DNA from: Alligator mississippiensis
Lineage: Eukaryota > Chordata > Crocodylia > Alligatoridae
NCBI RefSeq assembly: GCF_030867095.1
Contig: NC_081828.1
Location: 220,627,978-220,691,977 of the forward strand
DNA: 64,000 nt
Reading direction: 5' to 3'
Shown here: in pieces, positions 1 through 41,836 of the stretch
How positions within the stretch are numbered: position 1 is the stretch's first letter
Layout of the letters: each line of letters opens with the position of its first letter
Notes under the pieces: model-generated
The model's input: only the letters and a program-made list of their open reading frames with translations
Databases searched by the model: none
Told to the model about the DNA's origin: nothing
Position numbers and translations under genes: made by a program

Positions 1-157
1 TATGTGGTGGAGGGAGACCACGGTGGTGTGGGACCCGTGGTCAATGGTCAGGGCTTGTGTATGACAATGGTGATCTTTCAGGTGTGTTTGGTCTCCATCC
101 TGCCAGAGGGTGGTGACATCTATCGGCATGCTCTGAACTTGGATGGAGTCCGTGAGT

Positions 158-1605
158 CATAGACTCATAGAAGTCGGGTCGGGAGGGACCTTGTAGATCT
201 TCAGGTCCGACCCCCGGCCTGGGCAGGAAGAAAACTGGGCTCAAATGACCCCAGCCAGGTAGGCATCGAGCCGCTTCTTAAAGCCCCCCAGGGTAGCAGC
301 CAGCACCACTTCCCTTGGAAGTCAGTTCCAGATCCTAGCCGCCCTGACTGTGAAGTAGTTCCTACGGATGTCTAATCTGAACCTACTCTCCAACAACTTG
401 TGGCCGTTATCCCGGGGGGCGCTGGGGGAAACAGGGTCTCCCCCAAACCCTTCTGGTCCTCCCTAGTGAGTTTATAGACGGCCACAAGGTCCCCCCTCTG
501 CCTTCTCTTGTGGAGGCTGAACAGGTTCAGGTCCTGTAGCCTCTCATTGTAGGGCCTGCCCTGCTGTCCCCGGATCATGCGGGTGGCCTCCTCTGGACCC
601 TCTCCATGCTGTCCACATCCCTTTTGAAGTGCGGCGCCCAGAACTGGACGCAGTACTCCAGCTGTGGCCTGACCAGTGTCACGTAGAGGGGGAGGATCAC
701 CTCCTTGGCCCTACTTGAGATGTAACTGTGGATGCACAATAGGGTCCGGTTAGCCCTGCCGACCGTGACCTCGCGTTGTCGGCCCATGTTCATCTTGGAG
801 TCAATGATGACTCCAAGATCCCTTTCTGTCTCCATGCTCTCAAGAAGGGAGTTTCCCATCTTATAAGTGTGCTGCTGGTTACTACTGCCCACGTGCAGCA
901 CCCTGCACTTGTCTGTATTGAAACGCATCCTGTTTTTGTTAGCCCACCCCTGCAACCTATCCAGGTCTTTCTGCAGTCTTTCCCTCCCTACTAGTGTGCC
1001 CACCTCACCCCAAATTTTGGTATCATCAGCAGATTTGAACAGGTTGCTTTTCACCACATCATCCAAATCGCTGATAAAGAAATTGAACAGTGTGGGCCCA
1101 AGGACCGAGCCCCGGGGGACTCCGCTGCCCACCCACTTCCCCCCAGGTCGAATATGACCCGTCCACCACCACCCTCTGAGTACGACCCTTCAGCCAATTC
1201 ACAATCCATCTGACTGTGTAGGCATCGATGCCACAGTTGCCTAGTTTTTTAATGAGGGTGGGGTGGGAGACAGTGTCAAAGGCCTTGCTGAAGTCCAGAA
1301 AGACTACATCCACGGCGACACCTGCATCCAATGCTTTTGTGACCTGATTGTAAAAGGCAATCAGGTTGGTCTGACATGACCTGCCCCTCATGAAACCATG
1401 CTGGTTGTCCTTGAGCATCATCCCCGATGCCGGCCCATCACAGATGTGCTCCTTGATGATCTTCTCAAAGAGTTTCCCCAGGATTGAGGTAAGACTGATG
1501 GGCCTATAGTTGCCCGGGTCCTCCCTCCTCCCTTTTTTAAAGATGGGGACCACATTGGCCATCTTCCAATCATCTGGAACCTGGCCCGAGCACCACAGGC
1601 CTTGT
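158..1605 (-). mobile_element. CR1 LINE, 5'-truncated, reverse orientation
   Basis: A CR1 3' end (TCATAGACTCATAG followed by the GGGTCGGGAGGGACC type tail) begins near 158, and reverse-transcriptase coding sequence follows on the minus strand. Blocks seen include VFLDFSKAFDTVSHP, KSADDTKIWGE and the C-terminal [16 protein letters not shown]. The frame changes near 1100, so this is an inactive copy lacking ORF1 and endonuclease. It lies in an intron of SMARCD3 or upstream of it. Confidence 0.9.
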
Positions 1606-3270
1606 CTTCATGGATGAGGTGGGATCAAGGCTCGGTCCTGTTGCGGTGAAGCTGGGAGCATTTGGATAGCTGCCTCGGGCAGTGGCTGGTTGGCACCATC
1701 CTCTTGATGATGTCTCATGGGGTCCAGATTTGTGCTATGAGTTGCACATCCTGCTCGTTTCCCCAGGGCTCTTCTCAGTCCTGATAGAAAGCAACTGAAT
1801 ATTTATTTGTTTTTATTTGTATAGCAGTGACCGTGCCCTCTGCACTCTGAAGTACTGACAAGTGAGAAGAGCGTTTAAATCCACCGCTTTGCACCTAAAG
1901 GGTTTTCAGTCTAAATGCCAGAGGCATAGCAGGCAGGGTGAGCCGGGATGTCTAGCGATGGTGTTAGGATTCTTGTTCAGACCTGTAAGCTCCCCTCTTG
2001 GGGCATGCTGGAAGAGGTGGATTGTTTGAGGGGCTGTGTACAGAGGGAGCGTGGTAGGATTCATGCAGTAGTGGGAGACTCAAACCGGATGGATCTGCGG
2101 TGCTGGGACCAGCTGCCCACCATGGGATAGGTAGGAAGCGGGAGCAGTTTCAAACTGATGGGATGGGTAAGCAAGAGCTGGGGAGGGTGGAAAGGAGAAG
2201 CCTGTTATGGCTCGTTGTGTGGGGGAGGAAGACAATTTTTCTGGCATGTCTTGGAGGAGCTGCAGGGTTTGGCAGACCAGAGTGCTGGAGCAAGCAGTGA
2301 CACCATTAGGAAAGGAGCAAGGTATGAATAAGGCTGTTGGGCCATCTCACCGGATATGAGTTTTGCTCTTCTAAGAAGAAATGAGGTTTTGGATGCAGTC
2401 TGGATGTGTGGCAAAAAGAGTCAAGGGTGCCTTGCTGGGCAACAGGGAGGAGCCGGGGGTGGTGTCTGCGGTACGGGAGGGAGCCTGAGGGCAGTGCTGA
2501 AGGCTCAGGAGGTCAAATTATGAGGTCAGTTTGAGCCATGATGAGGTGGAGCTGTCAGCAAGATCTCCAGGAACAGCTGTGGAGGGGACAGGTGAGGTGT
2601 GGAGAGGTAGGTCGACAAGTCGCCCATGTGGAGGTAGTATTTATGGGGATTATAAAGTCTGACAGTTTGCTGGAGCCATTTGTGTGCTCAGGGATATAAA
2701 TGCCTCTCTGTGGCTGAGGGAATGGACACACTCCGCTGGGCCCAAGAAGAAAGAATGACTCCTGGAAATCATAAAGCGTGCCAGCTTAATGAAGGAGCAT
2801 GCAGGCTTCATGGGCCAGAGATGAAGGATGCAGAGGCAGCGTGGATTAGCAACCTGTTTCTGACCAGATCTCAAGGCCTCTTCTCTGTTCTTAGCCATCT
2901 TGCTCTGTCACTGCCTGGCTTTAACTGCAGTGTTGTGCAGTGCCCTCCTGCACTGGGCTGCTCTCTCTGGGTGCCTGTAGCCTCCTTCTGTCTGACTGCT
3001 GCCTCTCCCTTCAACCAGCGGAGAACGTAGCATCGTTTCCCTCCTCCATTCCAGCAGCGCCCGTGCCCTTGCTTTCTGCATTTCTCAAACCCGATAGGCT
3101 GCGTACCCTCGGCAGCACGGGGTGAACTTCTAGGGCACTGGTTCTCCAAAGGGGTGCCGTGAGGTGTTCTCAAGGGTCCACAGAGCCGCTGCTGCCACTG
3201 TGGCCAAGTGGAACTGTCCAGCCTGCCTTTGGTCATTTATACACATGCTCCAGGAGATGAGGGTGCTTTA
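1606..3270. other. Non-coding stretch, no gene recognised
   Basis: Short open frames occur on both strands, but none resembles a known protein or shows exon-like splice borders. In particular I did not find the SMARCD3 exons expected upstream of 10849. It is probably intronic or 5' flanking DNA with old, unrecognised repeats. Confidence 0.5.
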
Positions 3271-3279
3271 CTTGGAGTG

Positions 3280-3378
3280 GCTCTGAGAGCCGCTGTAATT
3301 AAAGTGCCTGGGGCATCACATGTGTTGGTGTCCTGGGCTGAAAAATGGCAGCAGGGGTGCTTGAATTAAAGCTCGTTG
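3280..3378. mobile_element. Half copy of a palindromic foldback MITE
   Basis: The stretch containing CTGAAAAATGGCAGCAG and AATTAAAGCTCGTTGAAC matches one arm of the complete palindromic element at 62700-62900. Only one arm is present; a CR1 copy begins exactly where the second arm should start. Confidence 0.65.
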
Positions 3379-3812
3379 AACCTGGGGGTGACAGTGGACA
3401 ATAAGCTGAATATGAGCCAACAGCGTGCCCGTGTTGCGAAGAAGGCTAATAGCATCCTGGGCTGCACTGGTAGGAACGTTGCCAGCAGATTGAGGGAAGT
3501 GATTCTTCCCCTCTGTTTGGCACTGGGGAGGTCACATCTGGAGTCCTGTGTCCAGTTGTGAGCCCCCCACTACAGAAAGGATGTGGACAAATTGAAGAGA
3601 GTCCAGCAGAAGACAATAAAAATGGTTGGGGGTTGGGGCATATGACTTGTGAAGAGAGGCTGAGGGAACTGGGCTGATTGAGTCTGGAGAAGAGAAGACC
3701 GAGGGGGATTGAATAGCAGCCTTCACCTCCCTGCAGGGGGGCTGCAAAGAGGATGGAGCTGGGCTGGTCTCAGTGGGGGCAGGTGACAGGACAAGGAGCA
3801 ATGGGCTCAAGC

Positions 3813-4494
3813 TCATAGATTCATAGATTGTCAGGGGCTGGAAGGGACCTTGAAGATCATCGGGTCCAGCCCCCCTGCTCTAGGCAGGAAGACAACAGGG
3901 GTCAAGTGACCTGAGCAAGGTGACTGTCCAGTCTCCTCTTGAAAACCTCCAGGGTAGGTGACTGCACCACCTCTGCAGGGAGTTTATTCCACAGTCTGGA
4001 CACCCTGACTGCGAAGGAGTTTTTCCTGGTATTAAGCCTGAAGTGGCCTTCCAGGAGTTTATATCCATTGGTCCTGGTCTTCCCCAGGAGTGCCCTAGTG
4101 CAGTGCTTCTCAAAGTGGTGGTCCACGAACCAGTGGCAGTCCGTGAGCCACCGGTCACCAGTCCGCAGCGAGTTGCCAGGAAAGAAAGAAATATATTTTC
4201 AGAAGCATAACATTGATATGTCATAGTGCCACAGTTCGTACGTTCCAGCACTCCAGGTGACGTCACGTCGTGCAAGGTGAGGAAAGAGAAAGAAACAGCC
4301 GATCACGCATTTGTGTAACGCTGTTGCACGCAGTTGCTGCCACCAGCTGAACTGGGCACCGGCCCCTGGCCCGCTGGAAAAAAAATTGCCGTTCCACCAC
4401 ATCAGATAGTTTGAGAAGCACTGCCCTAGTGAACAGTTGTTCACTGAGCTCCTGATGCACTGCTCGGATATAGTGGTAAGCTGCAAGGAAAGTT
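3813..4494 (-). mobile_element. CR1 3' fragment inserted in another CR1
   Basis: It starts with the reversed CR1 terminus (CATAGATTCATAGATTG) and continues into the last part of the reverse transcriptase on the minus strand (NSFAVRVSRLWNKLPAEVV). It is itself split by the hAT element at 4101-4423. Order of events inferred: forward CR1, then this CR1, then the hAT. Confidence 0.8.
4101..4423. mobile_element. hAT-type non-autonomous DNA transposon (323 bp)
   Basis: The ends are inverted (CAGTGCTTCTCAAA at the left, TTTGAGAAGCACTG at the right) and are flanked by a perfect 8-bp target duplication, CCCTAGTG, at 4093-4100 and 4424-4431. An 8-bp duplication with a CAGNGNTTCTCAA terminus is the known signature of the hAT superfamily. 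No transposase is encoded. Confidence 0.88.
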
Positions 4495-4863
4495 GTGGTT
4501 AAATAGTGAGAAAAACTTTCTCACTAGGACGGTAGTAAAACACTAGAACAGGCTACCCAGAGAGGCTGTAGAGTCTCCATCCTTGGAGGTTTTTAAGACC
4601 CAGCTAGACAAAGCCTTGTCTAGGATGATTTAATTGGGGCTGGTCCTGCTTCAAGCAGGGGTTTGGACTAGATGTGACCTCCTGAGATCCCTTCCAACCC
4701 TAATTTTCTACGAGTCTTTGATATTGAAGATCAGTAATGGAGATTTTGGTTATCTTGAATTTGGAACAACTGGTTGACATTAAGGAGCTTTCCATCCATG
4801 CAATATTGGTTACTAACTCCAGATGGAAGTCTATCAGCAGTAAGATAGGAATAGCTGCTATAT

Positions 4864-6027
4864 CAGGGGTGGGCAAAATATGGCCCATGGGCTGGATATG
4901 ACCCGCAGAGGGGCTTTGTCCAGCCCACAGCATGTCTCTTGGTCCTGCCTGGCCCAGGCATCATCCCATGGTGGCACATCCTGCCGCCAGCCAGGCCCAC
5001 AGCGGGGCTGGGGCAGCTTTGCACTGGACTGCCTTTCTAGACAGCAGCTGCTGGCCCTAGCCCTGCGGTACTCGCAGGGACTCACGTCCAGCCTGACCAG
5101 CCTCGCACCTACTCCAGACTCACCTGCTCGTGCTGAGCTGCTGCAACAACAGCAGCGCCAGTGGGGCAGAAGCGTGTGGGCGTCTGGCTGATCCGCTTCT
5201 GCCGGTCAGTCTGGAGCAGGCATGGCATGCTGGGGCTGCGTGCTGTTGGCAGTGGTGGGGAGGTGCCGTAGGGCACGTGGGCTCTGGGCTGTTGCGGGGT
5301 GGGGGCAAGAGCTGACCAGCTTGAGGGAGGCGCGTGGGGAGGGGCTACCATGCACACTCCACCATACCCACAAACCCTACAACCACACTCTCCCCCCATG
5401 CCCAATCACATACTCCACAGACACTGCACCCTCACACACACCTCTCCCCATATGCAGCCCCCCCCCACACACACAAGGGTCTCTGGGGGTAGCCTCACTC
5501 ACTGCTACCTGCACACATCCCACCACATGCACACCCACACCCGCCTCAGCACACCCCACAAACCCCATATACACCCATACATCCCCCCACACACCCCCCA
5601 CATACACTGACAGCCCCCTACAAGCCCCATGCCCCCCTGCCACAATATACAAGAGAAAGACTTCATTTTGAGCTATTATGCAATCACCTTTATATACATG
5701 ATGCAAACACACACAAATCAGGACAAAAAAATCTTTTAAAAATAAAATTAAAATATGTTATTGTGGATGTTAGATTTTTAGTATATAATTTGGGGTTTTT
5801 TTTCCAGTTCCAAGATGGCAAACCCCCTTCCCAAAAGGAATACTTCTGAGGCCAGGGCCAGGACTTCTGGTGGCATAGGTTAGGGGTTAGGGGGACAGGA
5901 CTTCTGGTACCAAGTTGGTGACCAGGGGACGGGGCACCTGTCAAGGTGCGGGGCTACCTTTGCTACCCTCTACAGCTCACCAAAACTCGTGAAGCAGCCC
6001 TCCAGCGAGAATAATTGTCCACCCCTG
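4864..6027. mobile_element. hAT-type DNA transposon, non-autonomous, 1.16 kb
   Basis: The termini are CAGGGGTGGGCAAAAT at the left and ATTGTCCACCCCTG at the right. A perfect 8-bp target duplication, TGCTATAT, occupies 4856-4863 and 6028-6035. No transposase was seen inside. The interior holds a C/A-rich low-complexity tract. It was inserted into the minus-strand LINE, whose reverse transcriptase resumes on either side. Confidence 0.88.
5340..5640. repeat. C/A-rich imperfect tandem tract
   Basis: About 300 bp are almost free of G on the + strand, with repeated CACAC, CCCCCACA and CACACCC words. It is a degenerate microsatellite inside the hAT element at 4864-6027. Long open frames here on both strands are composition artefacts. 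Confidence 0.8.
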
Positions 6028-7041
6028 TGCTATATAGATGGAAAGCCATGTTAGTGCAATCACACACCCTTGCTTGACTTCAGTTCTAACAGTGAAGGGG
6101 TCCATTTCCAAGCCATTGCTTAGGGCAGTTGCTGTCATCTTGTGAAGAAGTCTGATGATGGTAACAAATTTTGGCAAGCATCCAAATCTCATCAGGATCT
6201 TGCATAAGGCCTCTCTTTTGACTGAATCAAAGGCCTTAGTGAGGTCAGTGAAGGCCATGTAAAGATCTTGGTGTTGCCTGTGTCAGCTGTCTAGAAATAA
6301 AGATCATATCTACTGTCTCTCTGTGTGGTCTGAAACCACCCCGGGACTCGGGCAGAATCTCCTCGGCAAGGAGGCGAGTCTTTTGAGGAGAATGTGGGCA
6401 AGGATCTTCCCAGCTATGGACAGGAGTGCAATACCACAATAGTTGCTGCAAAGTAAGCTCTCTCCTGTCTTGAATATGGTAACAGATCTGGCACCTCTTA
6501 AGTCACTGGGAATTTGCTCATGTTTCCATATTTTCATAACGATGACATAGTTGGCGAGAGAGTTTTTTTCCACTTTCGTTATAAATTTCAGCTGATATTG
6601 AATCAAGACCCCATGCTTTGTTGTTTGTCATCTGCTTAATGGCTTTCAAGAGCTCTTGATAAGTTGGCAGATCTACAATGTAGTCCCTAACGGGACTGTG
6701 AAACGGTTGGATAGTTTTGTCTTCGACTTTAGAATTTGGGGTCAGGAACTTTTGAAAATTCATCTTCCACCATGCGTTGATGGTGGAGATGTCTTTGAAG
6801 AGTTTTGTTCAATCCATGAAATTCAGAGGGACTGCTTCTTTGTTTTCCTGGCTCATGAATGGCTCTGTTGGTTTGGTTTTGTTGAAAAAACTGTTCATGT
6901 TGTGGTTGACAGCAAACTTTTGAATCTCTTTTGCTTTGTCCTCCCACCACTTGTTCATTTCCTCTTGAATTTTCCTTTGGGCCTTGGCTTTAACGTGGTG
7001 ATAAGTGTCTTGCTGCTGTTTGACAAGTTTCTTTGAGTAAG

Positions 7042-7147
7042 TCCGATATCTTTTATTAGACCAACTCAAATAGTTGGAAAAATTTTTCTTAGCAAGCTTT
7101 CAGGCACAAACCCTTCCTCAAGCTGAAGAAGCATCTGTGCTCTTCTT
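7042..7147 (-). mobile_element. Penelope-type fragment with hammerhead-like motif, inserted in a LINE
   Basis: The TATCTTTTATTAGACCAACT end and the GCAAGCTTTCAGGC core match the copy at 57435-57550. Read on the minus strand, 7090-7121 resembles a hammerhead ribozyme: a CTGANGA-like box, stem II, GAAA, then the short GCTTGC stem. The core looks partly eroded. Hammerhead motifs are known from Penelope-like retroelements. The LINE coding sequence continues on both sides, so this is a nested insertion. Confidence 0.6.
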
Positions 7148-8029
7148 TGCTTCTGTTTGGAGCTGACATCTTTCTGCCAAGCGTTGAAAGGCTCTCTTTT
7201 CTCTGTCAACGAGAGCTTGAATCTCTGTATCATTCTCATCAAACCAGTCCTGATGCTTCTTTGTAGAGAAGCCTGGAGGTTCATTGCGTGCCTCGCGGAT
7301 GCCTTTCTTGAGGCTCTGCCCAGGATCGGTTGTATCAAGATCATCATGGAGACAGAGCGTTTCTCGTTGAGGCACTGCTGGAGAGGATCACTTCTAGCAG
7401 AGTCTGGAGCAGCAGGAAAAGCTGGAATTTCTCTCGCCCAGCCAGCCCCATGACTGGCTGGGCAGGCAAGCATTATTCCCTGCTGCCCCAAGCCCACAAC
7501 ATGGGTTTATGAAATGAGACAGACTGAGTTTGGGGCACCTTTTCTAGCTTGTTCCCCATACAGGGTGAGCAGAGTAGATCCTACATAGCCCTGCCCAGCT
7601 GGAATTGCTGCTGCTGAATTGCACTGCCTGTCTCGGTTCCAAGTACAAAACAAGCATCATGCAGTCATTGCCTCCGTGTAGGTCCACGTCTAAGGGCTTC
7701 CAGTAAACACTAGCACCTGCCCCTATCACTACTTGCCCATTGCTGTAGGACTTGCTATTGAAGGAAGATGCCTGTGCATGTCTTTTTGCAATGTGGGGAT
7801 GCTGCTGCACATCAGCAACCATGACACTTTGCAGGAAAGAAACTTTGATCAGATAGCAAGGAAAGCCTAGACAACTGGAGGTTTCTATTCTGGTAGCCGT
7901 CATCTCCTTTTGCAGCCAGGGTGGAAAACAACTGCAGAGGGCCTGATGGAAAGGGCAGTAGTCCATGTTGGAGAACAAGGTGTGCAAAGGGGTCAGGGTT
8001 TCTGTTCCAGAAGTAGGTGGCCGGGCACT

Positions 8030-10245
8030 GGTTCTCAACCTTGTTAGACTCAAGGTACCCCTCAGTGGAGTCAAGGCACCCCTTGGAAAATGCCAGCTCT
8101 TAAGTGTTCACTTGATTTTTAACTACAGAAAAATAATAGTGGAAGCAGGGGGCTGCCACCAAGGAGGAGTATACCTGCTTGGTTCCAGCTTGCAGGGAAA
8201 CAGTGAAGAAAGCCAAAGCGGAAATGGAGCTTAGGCTGGCAGCAAAAGTTAAGGATAACAAAAAGTCATTCTTTAGGTACATAGGAAGAAAAGGAAGGTG
8301 CAGGGTAACTTAGGGCCCCTTCAGGATGAATTAGGGCAGCTGGTAACAGATAGGATGGCCAAAGCGGAGCTTCTAAATGATTTCTTTGCATCCGTGTTCC
8401 TGGACATGAATACAAACACGCATCCCATTGGAACCAGTATAGATGCCCACCCACCAACTGTTCGAGCTGACCTAGTAAAGGGGCACCTGGAGGGGCTGAA
8501 AGTATTCAAGTCAACAGGCCCTGATGATCTTCATCCTAGGGTACTTAGGGAATTAGCTGGAGTCATAGTGGAGCCGCTGGCACAACTGTTTGAGCGCTCG
8601 TGGTGCTCAGGACAGGTCCCGGAGGATTGGAAAAGAGCCAATGTGGTCCCTATTTTCAAGAAGGGGAGGAAGGAGGAAGCAGGTACCTAGAGGCCGGCTA
8701 GCCTCCCCTCTATTCTTGGCAAGACCTTTGAGAAAATTGTTAAGGATCACATTTGTGGTGGACCAGAAGGTAAAATGATGCTAAGGGGCAATCAGCATGG
8801 GTTCATAGCAGGCAGATCCTGCCTGACTAACCGGGTTTTATTTTACGACTGGGTCACAAAATGCTTGGATGAAGCAATAGAGGTAGAATTATTTTCTTAG
8901 ATTTTAAAAAAGGCCTTTGACACGGTGTCACACCCAGTTCTTATAAATAAACTAAACAGTTGCAATGTAGATTATTACACAGTCTGGTAGGTAGAAAATT
9001 GGCTCATGGGACACACGCAGAGAGTGGTGGTGGCCGGGTCAGTTTCTACCGGTAGAAATGTGGGCAGCGGCGTCCCCCAGGGCTCTGTCCTGGGACCAGT
9101 ACTATTCAATATCTTCATCAATGACTCGGAGGAGGGAGTAGAAAGCACACTGTCCAGGTTTGCTGACGATACCAAACTATGGGGGGAGGGACACAAACTA
9201 GACGGCAGGGAGCATATCCAGGCTGATTTGGACAGGCTGGGGAAATGGGCCGAGCCAGGACAGTTTAGCAAGGATAAGTGTCATGTGTTGCACCTGGGGA
9301 GAAAGGATCATCAACACTGCTACAGCCTGGGAGGGACCAGTCTGAGTAGCACGACCGCAGAAAGGGATCTCGGAGTCGTAGTTGACTCCAGTATGAACAC
9401 GAGTCACCAGTGTGATGAGGTAGCAACTAAAGCTAATCGCCCCCTTTCTTGCATCAGCAGGTGCATCACAAACAGGTCTAGGGTGGTGATACGTCCCCTC
9501 TATGCAGCACTGGTCAGGCCGCAGCTGGAGTGCTGTGTCCAGTTTGGGTGCTGCACTTCGAGAAGGATGTGGATGGCCTGGAGAGGGTTCAGAGGAAGGC
9601 CACTCATCTGGTTAAAGGCCTACAGAAAAAACCCTGTGTGGACCTATTGGGAGACCTGAACCTCTTCAGCCTCTGCAAGAGGAGTCTGAGAGGTGATCTT
9701 GTGGCCACCTACAAACTCATGGGTGGGGGCAGCAGGAAATAGGGGATACGATGTTTACCACGATGCCTGTCAGGGTTACTAGAAATAGTGGCCACAAACT
9801 GGAAGAGACCAAATTCAGATTGGACATCAGGAAAAAATTCTTTACAGTGAAGGTTGCCAAAATCTGGAATAAGCTTCCAAGGGAGGTGGTGCTGTCCCTT
9901 TCCTTGGAGGTAGTTAAGAGGAGATTGGACAGACACCTGGCTGGGGCCATCTGACCCCAGCACTCATCCCTGCCCAGGGCAGGGGTCGGACTCGACGATC
10001 TAATACGTCCCTTCTGACCCTACTTCTATGAAACTAATAGAACAATACTTCTGTTGTAAAGGACTCAGAAAGCCCACAATAGATCAGAGAGCTTTAGCAC
10101 TATGGATTCCTATTTAAAACCGAGTTTATTTTGTAAATCACATTTGCACACTTAACAGTGATAACATTGTGGGGCACTTTATGGCACTTCTGAAAGGATC
10201 CCAAAGCACCGCAGGGTGCTGTAACGCCCTGGTTGAGAATCACTA
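8030..10245. mobile_element. hAT-like element split by a CR1 insertion
   Basis: A left terminus reading CACTGGTTCTCAACCTTG at about 8030 is matched by an inverted right terminus, CTGGTTGAGAATCACTA, at about 10230-10245. The arms are about 100 and 210 bp. Between them lies a nearly 1.9-kb forward CR1. No clear 8-bp target duplication is visible, so the family call is weaker than for the other hAT copies. Confidence 0.6.
8130..10034 (+). mobile_element. CR1 LINE, 5'-truncated, forward
   Basis: The coding order is normal for CR1. An endonuclease-RT linker piece is followed by KSTGPDDLHPRVLRELAGV, then the 217-codon frame at 9006-9659 with [28 protein letters not shown] and VRPQLECCVQF. The 3' tail ends near 10034 (CTTCTGACCCTACTTCTATGA). 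Several frame changes show it is inactive. It sits inside a hAT-like element. Confidence 0.92.
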
Positions 10246-10249
10246 GAGT

Positions 10250-10848
10250 ATGGGAATGCGATCAAGCGGGCAGCTGCTGGGAGAGCCTGGGGCAGCCACA
10301 GATGTGGGAGGCAAGAGCTGTGCAGGGGCTGGAGTAGTGCATGGCACGAGTGTTACCAGTCAGGTTGTGCCAGACGGAGAGCGTGGTGGGAGGGAGGGGC
10401 TGTGCCGCGCCTCTTTGTTTGCAGACGCAGGTGCTTCACGGCTGGAGGTCGAAATGAAAGTCTAGATTGATTCATCCAGGTGGCAAGAGCTGTGCACCCG
10501 GGCTGCTATCAGGGACCAGCCTGCAAATGTTGTAGAGCAACAGCATTATTTGCTCTTCTCATGAGAGAGCTTCCAAGGACCACAAGGGTCTGGCCGCTGG
10601 GCCTGGGTCAGCATCAAGCTCCAGTCTCCCCTGTGGGTCGCAGTAGGCTTTTGGTAATTCTCCGTTGCCACCTGGCTCCTGAGTACAGTGCACAGACTCA
10701 GCTTTTCAGTAGCGTTGTTACGTGCCCAAGCCCTTGACGTGAGTTGACACAACACTACCAAGCCTGCAAGGCATACAGTGATAGCGTACCCCAAAACGCC
10801 CTCCCCACGGCCGCCCTGTGATACCCTTATTTGTGTGTTGTCTTGCAG
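10250..10848. other. Intronic sequence before the first visible SMARCD3 exon
   Basis: No coding exon or named repeat was recognised. A polypyrimidine stretch and CAG acceptor close it immediately before 10849. Confidence 0.6.
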
Positions 10849-41436
<30,588 letters not shown>

Positions 41437-41810
41437 ACACCACTCACGAAACCCCACTGGCACCGTGCTGGGGGACTTCTCCGTGTTACTTAGCTCACTG
41501 TTACACACGGACCTGCTTAGTGACTGGACAAGAACGTGCCATAGTAACACCAGTCCGAACACCAGCTGTAGAGCGACCCTTGAGAATCCTGCCAGCGCAG
41601 GCATCTCCAACCATCTTTGGCCAGAGAGGGCATCCAATCCCTGTCCCCATACAGTGTCCCAGCAATGAAACTACAGGTTCATCCATCCACTTGCATCATT
41701 AAGTTGTAGTGGGAAGTTCAGCACCATACAGCAACCACAATGGACTGACTATACCAGAGTTATGGGCAGGGGGTTAGCATGAGGGGTACAGAAAACCATG
41801 AATACAGAGA

Positions 41811-41816
41811 AATAAA
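41811..41816 (+). terminator. Likely SMARCD3 poly(A) signal
   Basis: AATAAA lies 375 bp after the stop codon, giving a 3' UTR of about 400 nt. Other AATAAA hexamers at 43850-43855 and 45036-45041 are possible distal sites; the last is followed by a GT-rich stretch. Confidence 0.55.
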
Positions 41817-41836
41817 GACATGGTTCCAGCTAGGAG

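Larger units (their letters stand above)
3379..4710 (+). mobile_element. CR1 LINE 3' half, interrupted by a second CR1
   Basis: CR1 reverse-transcriptase C-terminal sequence in forward orientation (NLGVTVDNKLNMSQQRA, SILGCTGRNVASRLREVILP) runs to about 3812 and resumes at about 4495. It then reaches a 3' tail near 4700 (CTAGATGTGACCTCCTGAGATCC). The gap is filled by an inverted CR1 copy at 3813-4494. It belongs to a different, older-looking subfamily than the copies with the GTCCGACCCC tail. Confidence 0.8.
4716..7500 (-). mobile_element. Non-CR1 LINE, broken reverse transcriptase
   Basis: Minus-strand pieces read in order from 7500 downward: STKKHQDWFDENDTEIQAL, NKWWEDKAKEIQKFA, a GDSLLC.NYCGIALLSIAGK-type block, GFRPHRETVDMIF, AFTDLTKAFDSVKREAL and VKQGCVIALT. 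These are the linker and palm/finger motifs of a non-LTR reverse transcriptase. The spacing and wording differ from CR1 (no PQGSVLGP block). Frames change repeatedly, so it is dead. Two later insertions split it: a hAT at 4864-6027 and a Penelope-type fragment at 7042-7147. I could not assign the clade. Confidence 0.78.

Noticed and set aside
2680-3030. 116-codon frame as an upstream exon
   Set aside because: No similarity to SMARCD3 or another known protein and no supporting splice sites.
5222-5712. Frames of 149, 111 and 103 codons around 5.2-5.7 kb
   Set aside because: They lie across the C/A-rich tract inside a hAT element; the Thr/His/Pro-rich or Val/Gly-rich products reflect the simple repeat.
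1-10848. Search for the upstream SMARCD3 exons (RELVPESQAYMDLLAFERK region)
   Set aside because: No matching frame with splice sites was found in the non-repeat parts, so these exons are taken to lie before the window.
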